The position numbers and the translations under genes are program-made. This document shows, piece by piece, positions 60,942 through 62,359 of a stretch of 62,359 bases of DNA; within the stretch, counting starts at the first letter, position 1, and each line of letters begins with the position of its first letter. The stretch lies in NCBI GenBank assembly GCA_015233365.1, contig JADFXU010000009.1, positions 4,400 to 66,758 of the forward strand, read 5' to 3'. This DNA is from Nitrospirota bacterium. GTDB taxonomy: Bacteria > Nitrospirota > Thermodesulfovibrionia > Thermodesulfovibrionales > Dissulfurispiraceae. Under the pieces are notes generated by a model. The model worked only from the letters and a program-made list of their open reading frames with translations, did not search any database and was not told the origin of the DNA.

Positions 60942-62051
60942 TCACTCTTCGGTTTCGGCGGATGTCAATTCGGCAACAACGGTCCCTATTGGAACTTTTG
61001 TCTCTATTCTTACCGGGGTTTTACTTTCGTCATCAGTGAGCCAGATCAGAATATCCCCTTTATTCTGGAACAGACCTTCGGATTTGAGGAGCGGTTTCAC
61101 TTTCACAGTATCCAATTCCACGTTTTTGGAAAACCTGATCCGTTCTTTTCCTATTACGTTGACTTCAGCCTTAAAAAATTTCTTGCTGTCGAAAATATCT
61201 ATGTAAATGGTTTTCCCGACCTCGAAATCCTGTGTTCTAAGGTAATAGAACCCTGAAATCAAATCCCATAATCCCCCACCGTTGACTGTAAAATCGTCTT
61301 TCGTTCCTTTTAAGTTATTAAGGAAAGTGACATGCCTGTTATCAAGATCAAAAATCGTCTCTTTATCGCTCCTGTATTTGCCCTCATGCTGTTTTATCTT
61401 GAAGTTGACCGGCAGGCCATTGATGACCTTGCTCTCGCTGTAATCCTCGACAGTATAAAATGTCGAAATAACGGGAGCAGAATGTACCTGGCTCTTTATA
61501 GTGACCTTGCCTTCACTGCTCACCGCTTCCAGTTCGGCATTTCCCACATAAATGCCGAACCAATAGATACTGAAAGACAGCTTTTCCCGTGAGGATTTCA
61601 GAAGTCCGGCCCTGATCTCGGGCGCGGCGGCCGGCGGCACTGCTGTCGCGGAAAGGGCAGGCGCATCCTGAGCAGGGCTGCCCGAAGGGTCAGTGACTTT
61701 TGGGGCATCAGAGGAGGACTTATCAGGGGCGCCGGGGACTTGTTGAACAGATGTGGCTTCCTCTGAATGGACCGCATTTTCCTGAACAGCAGTTTCGTTT
61801 TTCGGGGTGCCGGCCTTATCACTTCCCGCGGATGATAAACTTTCCGGAGTCGCGGCCCGGGGAGACTTCGTCTTGTACGTAACGTTCGGTCTGGATGTGC
61901 CTTCAGATATAAGCAGCGCCGTGAGAGGTCTATCAGTAAAGCCGCGGACAAAATCAAAGACCCCGATCCCTGATGCCACGGCAATAAAGACAGCATGCAG
62001 CACCATCGAAAGGGCCAGAGAAATAACAATTGGCGTGAAAATTTTTTTCAC
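60942..62051 (-). CDS. DUF3108 protein with TonB-like membrane-anchored linker
   Basis: 369 residues. Residues ~8-30 form a transmembrane helix (IVISLALSMVLHAVFIAVAS), as in TonB-like proteins. Residues ~45-140 are a low-complexity Ala/Pro/Ser linker. Residues ~145-365 are DUF3108 (LSFSIYWFGIYVGNAELEAVS, FYTVEDYSESKVINGLPVNFKIKQHEGKYRSDKETIFDLDNRHVTF, LWDLISGFYYLRTQ, ILIWLTDDESKTPVRIETKVPIGTVVAEL). A periplasmic location is likely; biochemical role unknown. uvrA follows 24 nt downstream on the same strand. Confidence 0.85.
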   Translation of the reverse strand: MKKIFTPIVISLALSMVLHAVFIAVASGIGVFDFVRGFTDRPLTALLISEGTSRPNVTYKTKSPRAATPESLSSAGSDKAGTPKNETAVQENAVHSEEATSVQQVPGAPDKSSSDAPKVTDPSGSPAQDAPALSATAVPPAAAPEIRAGLLKSSREKLSFSIYWFGIYVGNAELEAVSSEGKVTIKSQVHSAPVISTFYTVEDYSESKVINGLPVNFKIKQHEGKYRSDKETIFDLDNRHVTFLNNLKGTKDDFTVNGGGLWDLISGFYYLRTQDFEVGKTIYIDIFDSKKFFKAEVNVIGKERIRFSKNVELDTVKVKPLLKSEGLFQNKGDILIWLTDDESKTPVRIETKVPIGTVVAELTSAETEE

Positions 62052-62125
62052 AATGTCATGACCACTGAATAAGAACTATATTTAATGCACCATATGTATT
62101 TTATATTAAAAGAATGCTTTTTGCG

Positions 62126-62359
62126 CAATCGAGTAGGAGGCAGGTGATTATTTCGCCTGCCGTCCTCTCACACCACCGTACGTGCCGTTCGGCATACGGC
62201 GGTTCGTAATGTTATACAGAACAAGCGTAAACCTCGGAAAGCTCCATATAGCCAATTTGACGGAAATAACTGTTATTGAGAGTTGTGGCCAGGATAGGGC
62301 TATTTGATATATGCCAATAGCCTTTTCGCGTATTGGCAAACTGCCACGCATGCCGATCG
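62126..62359 (-). mobile_element. Group II intron, 3' end (domains V-VI and end of the reverse transcriptase ORF)
   Basis: On the minus strand the RT frame ends at 62212 and is followed by a domain V-like hairpin: CCGCCGT (62203-62197) pairs with ACGGTGG (62179-62173), with an inner GCCG/CGGC helix. A domain VI-like hairpin follows (GCAGG / CCTGC, 62160-62137, with unpaired AATAATCA) and then CCTCCTACTCGATT, an ending common in bacterial introns. The C-G-C at the base of domain V suggests bacterial class C. The 3' boundary near 62126 is approximate. The rest of the intron lies beyond the window. Confidence 0.75.
62212..62359 (-). CDS. ltrA: Group II intron reverse transcriptase/maturase, C-terminal fragment (runs off the right edge)
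   Basis: The last 48 codons read WQFANTRKGYWHISNSPILA then TTLNNSYFRQIGYMELSEVY and stop. The RKGYWHxSNSxxLxxxLxNxYxxxxGY pattern is the usual C-terminal end of intron-encoded maturases. It helps intron splicing and retrohoming. Position directly before domain V is expected, because the ORF sits in domain IV. Confidence 0.78.
   Translation of the reverse strand, partial: DRHAWQFANTRKGYWHISNSPILATTLNNSYFRQIGYMELSEVYACSV

Overview
The window is 62.4 kb of chromosomal DNA from a Gram-negative bacterium, dense in housekeeping genes. It encodes Tat translocase components, Tat-dependent and Sec-dependent exported proteins, lipoproteins and an outer-membrane barrel candidate. Gene order and content (rny/ymdB next to a 6S RNA, ispE-tRNA-Gln-prs-rplY-pth, rplU-rpmA-obgE-proB, separate glyQ/glyS subunits, a PyrR-controlled pyr-car operon, HDOD proteins, orphan hypD, rubredoxin, several molybdenum genes) fit an anaerobic or microaerophilic lineage of the Nitrospirota (Thermodesulfovibrionia-like) or Desulfobacterota. 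This placement is inference; no rRNA gene is present.

Layout. 1-3.7 kb: start of mutS (minus), then a three-gene HDOD signalling cassette. 3.7-5.7 kb: a fumarase scar, DUF1284, and a radical SAM/SPASM-type maturase followed by a 20-residue Cys-rich peptide, which is the best candidate for an undescribed RiPP system here. 5.8-15.6 kb: TPR lipoprotein, ispE, tRNA-Gln(TTG), prs, rplY, pth, pepA, a phospholipase C-like protein, moeA, hypD. 15.6-20.1 kb (minus): TraB-like protein, OsmC, ymdB, rny, 6S RNA. 20.2-23.3 kb: lytic transglycosylase, nadA, MidA-type methyltransferase. 23.4-30.6 kb: sugar isomerase-like protein, FmdB zinc ribbon, rplU-rpmA-obgE-proB, a cbiM-like remnant, glyS-glyQ. 30.8-33.4 kb: DEAD-box helicase, yacG, dapB. 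34-37.9 kb: Tat-exported molybdopterin oxidoreductase, Fe-S subunit and TorD chaperone. 38-44 kb (minus): ferritin-like protein, rubredoxin, CorC, a homocitrate/Re-citrate synthase-like enzyme, ilvN, ilvB. 44-51.5 kb: pyrR-pyrB-pyrC-carA-carB behind a PyrR attenuator. 51.5-62 kb: TVP38, msrA, FmdE, a ModE/molybdopterin-binding fusion, barrel protein, tatA-tatC, Gx transporter/NusG-II pair, a short uvrA, a DUF3108 protein. The right edge holds the 3' end of a group II intron.

Three themes cut across the genes. (1) Many intergenic gaps contain locus-specific runs of near-repeated short words facing their inverted copies; these often supply the stop codon of the upstream gene. (2) Several genes without a Shine-Dalgarno have a good -10 box only 5-10 nt before the start codon, suggesting leaderless or near-leaderless mRNAs. 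(3) Molybdenum functions recur (moeA, molybdopterin enzyme operon, ModE fusion, FmdE, tatAC), which suggests that molybdoenzyme metabolism matters in this organism.
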